A DNA stretch of 64,000 bases from Streptomyces sp. NBRC 110028 (lineage in GTDB: Bacteria; Actinomycetota; Actinomycetes; Streptomycetales; Streptomycetaceae): positions 244,094 through 308,093 of the forward strand of contig NZ_BBUZ01000024.1 of NCBI RefSeq assembly GCF_001417735.1, written 5' to 3'. Below, in pieces: positions 61,386 through 64,000 of the stretch. The notes beneath the pieces are model-generated. The model was not told where the DNA came from. It saw only the letters and a list, made by a program, of their open reading frames with translations, and searched no databases. The position numbers and the translations under genes are program-made. The stretch's first letter is position 1. Each line of letters starts with the position of its first letter.

Positions 61386-61423
61386 TCTACGCACGTAGAA
61401 TGTGGCTGTGGGAAGAACGTAGA
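61386..61423 (-). promoter_or_regulatory. Likely operator of the pyrimidine degradation operon
   Basis: TCTACG-CA-CGTAGA at 61386-61399 is a 14-bp palindrome, and a third half-site CGTAGA lies at 61418-61423, 24 bases further. They are 53 to 90 bases upstream of the operon start in an A/T-richer patch. No regulator gene adjoins, so the regulator is elsewhere. Confidence 0.6.
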
Positions 61424-61539
61424 AGCGCACTCACCACTCTGGCAATACCGCCGCCGTTACTCAACGAAGACCATCACTTTTCGCGTGATGTCGGATTTGG
61501 CGGGAGTCAGCCGGGCCAGCCTGGTCAGCCGCGGCCGGG

Positions 61540-63045
61540 TCAGCCGGTGCCCTGTATGCCCGCCACGCGGAGGGCGTGGGCCAGGTCGTGCTGGCTGCCC
61601 GGGGAGACCGCGCTCGCCGCGTCCAGGAGCGGGGGCACCAGCGCGCCCGGGTCCTCGGCCGCCGCCTCGGCCACCTCGGCGGGCGTACGCGCCCGTACGA
61701 ACGCCGTCAGCAGCAGCGCCACCTCGCGGTGCGCCGCGTTCCCGAGCAGCACCAGCGCGGTGTGCGCCACCTCGGACAGCGGCCGCGACACGCTCTGCCG
61801 CAGCAGCCGCTCCCCGTCCGCCTCGCGCCCCGCCGCGATCAGCGCCTCCGCGGCGGCGGCCAGCCGCTCGGGCGGCAGACAGGCCATCTCCCACAGCAGC
61901 GTGGACACGTCGACGCCCAGCCCCGCCCGCTCCAGCTCGGCCGCCAGCACCGGCAGCCGCACGGCGGGCCACAGCGCCGTCTCGCACAGCACGGCGTGCG
62001 CCTCCCCGCTGCGCCCCTCCGCCCGCAGCCGCCCCAGCCGTGCGACGGCCCCACCGGCCGCCCGCCGGGCCTCCGCGAGCTCCTGCTGCTCCTGGGCCCG
62101 GGCCCGCTGCTCGGCCTCCCGCTCACGCTTCCGCGCCCCGCCGCGCACCCCGGGGAACCGGGCCCCGCGCGGTCGTGGCGGCGGGGGTGGCGCGCCCTCC
62201 CCCGCGGACGCGGGCGCGGGCGCGGGCGCGCCACCGTCCGGCTGAAGACGTCCGGCCAGCCCCACGGCCGAGGGATCCTGCAGCACCCCCGCCGCCCAGC
62301 CCGACCGCCCGCCCCCGGCCGCCCGGCCCGCGCCCGCCGCGCCGGGCGGGCCACCGGGCAGGGAGCCGGGCGGGCCACCGGGCAGGCCACCGGCCGGGGC
62401 ACCGGGTTGGCCACCGGCCGGGGCACCGGGTTGGCCACCGGGCGCCGTGCCGAACGGGCCACCGCCAGGAGCGCCGGGCAGGCCACTGGCCGGGGCACCG
62501 GGCGGGGTACCGGGCGGAGTCCCGGGGGGCGGGCCGTCGGTGGAGAGGGCGGCCAGGCGGGCGGTGAGTTCTTCGCAGCGGGCCGTCGCGCGGTAGTGGT
62601 CGTCCTGGGCCCAGGCCAGGGCCGCCTCGATGGGGTCTCCGTCCGGGCTGGTGTCGGCTCCGGCGCGCCGGGCCTCGAGGAGGTCGCTTTCGCGGTCGGC
62701 CGCGGCGAGCCGTTCGCGGCGCATCGCGGCCAGCCGGGCGCTCAGCGCCTCACGGGCGCCGGGGGCCGCGTCGTGGACGATGATCGAGGCGCGGTACAGG
62801 GTGGCCGCGCGAGCCGCGGCCACGTTGGCCGTCTGGGCGCCGCGCTGGGCGGAGAGGTCCTGCAGGAGGGCCTGGACGACGTCCCAGGGCGGGATCTCCT
62901 GACCGGCCAGACACGCGCGCAACCCATCGGGGTCACGTTGCGCGAAAACGGCGTACCAGCCCTGGTCAGGGTCGATCCGCCGGGCCAGGGCACGCAGATA
63001 GCTCGCGAACTCCTCGATCGCCGCCGGGAGTTGTCTGCCCGCCAT
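61540..63045 (-). CDS. hypothetical protein with central Gly/Pro collagen-like repeats
   Basis: A 501-residue protein. Residues 1-165 are helical (AAIEEFASYLRALARRIDPD, ALLQDLSAQRGAQTANVAAA). Residues about 180-300 are low-complexity PPGxPGG-type repeats, coded partly by a 24-bp DNA tandem repeat near 62380-62440. Residues about 320-500 are helical again with a charged coiled-coil stretch (KREREAEQRARAQEQQELAE) and TPR-like helix pairs. Many Streptomyces proteins share this helix-linker-helix layout without known function. GGGGG precedes ATG 63045. Confidence 0.65.
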   Translation of the reverse strand: MAGRQLPAAIEEFASYLRALARRIDPDQGWYAVFAQRDPDGLRACLAGQEIPPWDVVQALLQDLSAQRGAQTANVAAARAATLYRASIIVHDAAPGAREALSARLAAMRRERLAAADRESDLLEARRAGADTSPDGDPIEAALAWAQDDHYRATARCEELTARLAALSTDGPPPGTPPGTPPGAPASGLPGAPGGGPFGTAPGGQPGAPAGGQPGAPAGGLPGGPPGSLPGGPPGAAGAGRAAGGGRSGWAAGVLQDPSAVGLAGRLQPDGGAPAPAPASAGEGAPPPPPRPRGARFPGVRGGARKREREAEQRARAQEQQELAEARRAAGGAVARLGRLRAEGRSGEAHAVLCETALWPAVRLPVLAAELERAGLGVDVSTLLWEMACLPPERLAAAAEALIAAGREADGERLLRQSVSRPLSEVAHTALVLLGNAAHREVALLLTAFVRARTPAEVAEAAAEDPGALVPPLLDAASAVSPGSQHDLAHALRVAGIQGTG

Positions 63046-63210
63046 CGCCACCCCCGCATTCGACACCCCGCATGTTACGGACCCGGGTACCGGCGCGCTA
63101 GCACACATTTCCGGATACGCACATGCCAGGCAAGGTTGTACGGATTCCTGCGGGGATCTTACGGTGGCGGTCCGGGCGGTGCCCGACCGCCACCGTGGTC
63201 CACATGCTGG

Positions 63211-64000
63211 TCAGCCCGCGGGCCGTACCACCATCGCCGAGCCGCCGCCGCGCCGTGTCGTCTCGGCGGCGGCCAGCCACCGGCCGTCGCCGAGCCGCTG
63301 GACACCGGTCGCGGCCCCGATCTCGGGGTTCTCCTTGAAGGCGTGGCCCAGCGCCTCCAGCCGGGCCCGCTCCGGGCTGTTCCACAGCCCGGGCTCCAGC
63401 TCCGTCTGGGCGGCGTTGCGCTGGCTGGCGCGCGGCGCGGCGATCGCGTCGACCAGCGGCATGCCCCGGTCGAGGTGGTTCAGCAGGGTCTGCAGCACGG
63501 TGGTGATGATCGTGGCGCCGCCGGGTGAGCCGAGCGCCAGCACCGGCTTGTGGCCGTCGAGCACGATGGTCGGCGACATGGACGAGCGCGGCCGCTTGCC
63601 GGGGCCCGGCAGGTTCGGGTCGTGGACGCCCGCGTCGGCGGGGGCGAAGGAGAAGTCGGTCAGCTCGTTGTTGAGCAGGAAGCCCCGGCCGGGGACGGTG
63701 ATGCCGCTGCCGCCGGTCTGCTCGATGGTGAGGGTGTACGCGACGACGTTGCCCCACTTGTCGGCGGTCGTCAGGTGCGTGGTGTTCTCGCCCTCGTAGG
63801 TGGTGGGGGCGGCGTGTCCGCGCGTGTCGCAGGTGCCGGGGGCGCCGGGGTTCCTCGGGTCGCCGGGGGCGAGCGGGCTCTTCAGCACCGCGTCGGGCTT
63901 GATGAGGCAGGCGCGGGAGTCGGCGAACCGCTGCGAGGTGAGCGCCTTGGTCGGTACGTCCTCGGCGGCCGGGTCACCGACCCAGCGGCCGCGGTCGGCG
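63211..64000 (-). CDS. ggt: gamma-glutamyltransferase, C-terminal part (5' end outside window)
   Basis: The frame is open to base 64000, so the gene starts beyond the window. The visible 262 codons cover the end of the large subunit and the small subunit of a Ntn-type gamma-glutamyltranspeptidase. The autoprocessing and catalytic Thr lies in ENTTHLTTADKWGNVVAYTL, and SSMSPTIVLDGHKPVLALGS with PGG is the oxyanion-hole region. It hydrolyses or transfers the gamma-glutamyl group of glutathione-like compounds, normally outside the cell. The 165 bases before the next gene show nothing else. Confidence 0.9.
   Translation of the reverse strand, partial: ADRGRWVGDPAAEDVPTKALTSQRFADSRACLIKPDAVLKSPLAPGDPRNPGAPGTCDTRGHAAPTTYEGENTTHLTTADKWGNVVAYTLTIEQTGGSGITVPGRGFLLNNELTDFSFAPADAGVHDPNLPGPGKRPRSSMSPTIVLDGHKPVLALGSPGGATIITTVLQTLLNHLDRGMPLVDAIAAPRASQRNAAQTELEPGLWNSPERARLEALGHAFKENPEIGAATGVQRLGDGRWLAAAETTRRGGGSAMVVRPAG

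Noticed and set aside
62370..62520. CRISPR array
   Set aside because: The repeats are contiguous, code in frame for Gly/Pro units and have no unique spacers.

Overview
The window is about 72% G+C by eye, codons almost always end in G or C, genes are packed with ATGA-type overlaps, and several gene orders are typical of Streptomyces (ccr-ecm-mcl followed by psd-pssA; ada-alkA with ogt; GntR-MFS-GntP). I read it as a chromosomal segment of a Streptomyces species. No rRNA, tRNA or CRISPR was seen.

Layout: (1) 1-2571, end of a GH95-like glycosidase gene. (2) 2961-9006, a five-gene ethylmalonyl-CoA pathway operon (ccr, ecm, mcl, mch-like, mcd), then psd-pssA for phosphatidylethanolamine synthesis. 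(3) 10766-15840, a PIN/RHH toxin-antitoxin pair, glycerate kinase, an ADP-ribosylglycohydrolase, a decayed Ser/Thr kinase gene and an unknown protein. (4) 15917-20867, GntR-controlled organic/sugar-acid transport with a divergent amidohydrolase, then an internally deleted sirtuin gene. (5) 20939-22967, DNA alkylation repair (ogt, ada-alkA). (6) 23119-31076, a four-component conflict-type system: Trypco1-like small protein, trypsin/VMAP-like protein, MoxR AAA+ ATPase, and a 1447-residue vWA protein fused to two kinase-like domains, a zinc ribbon and a MinD-like domain. (7) 31107-35451, an extra hemC, a CPBP protease, an FAD oxidoreductase and an IMPase-family phosphatase. (8) 35642-51112, a sugar/polyol catabolic island: split transketolase, FGGY kinase, two SDRs, ribose-type ABC importer, SorC regulator, two TIM-barrel isomerases, two Gfo/Idh dehydrogenases and a ROK regulator. 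(9) 51235-56477, a methyltransferase, a secreted Cip1-like protein behind a CebR-type box, a small AT-hook-like protein, and rifampin phosphotransferase behind a RAE-like palindrome. (10) 56539-61333, a reductive pyrimidine degradation operon split by a 168-bp MITE with CTAG target duplications. (11) 61540-64000, a Gly/Pro-repeat protein and the 3' part of a gamma-glutamyltransferase gene.

The most notable region is 23119-31076. It resembles the vWA-MoxR-VMAP ternary conflict systems known from comparative genomics, but its large vWA subunit ends in two pseudokinase-like modules, a zinc ribbon and a MinD-like domain whose P-loop has lost its lysines. Three genes (kinase remnant near 14972, VMAP near 25339, Gfo/Idh near 48340) have apparent single-base frameshifts at or next to G/C runs. 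These may be sequencing errors and should be checked before being read as biology.
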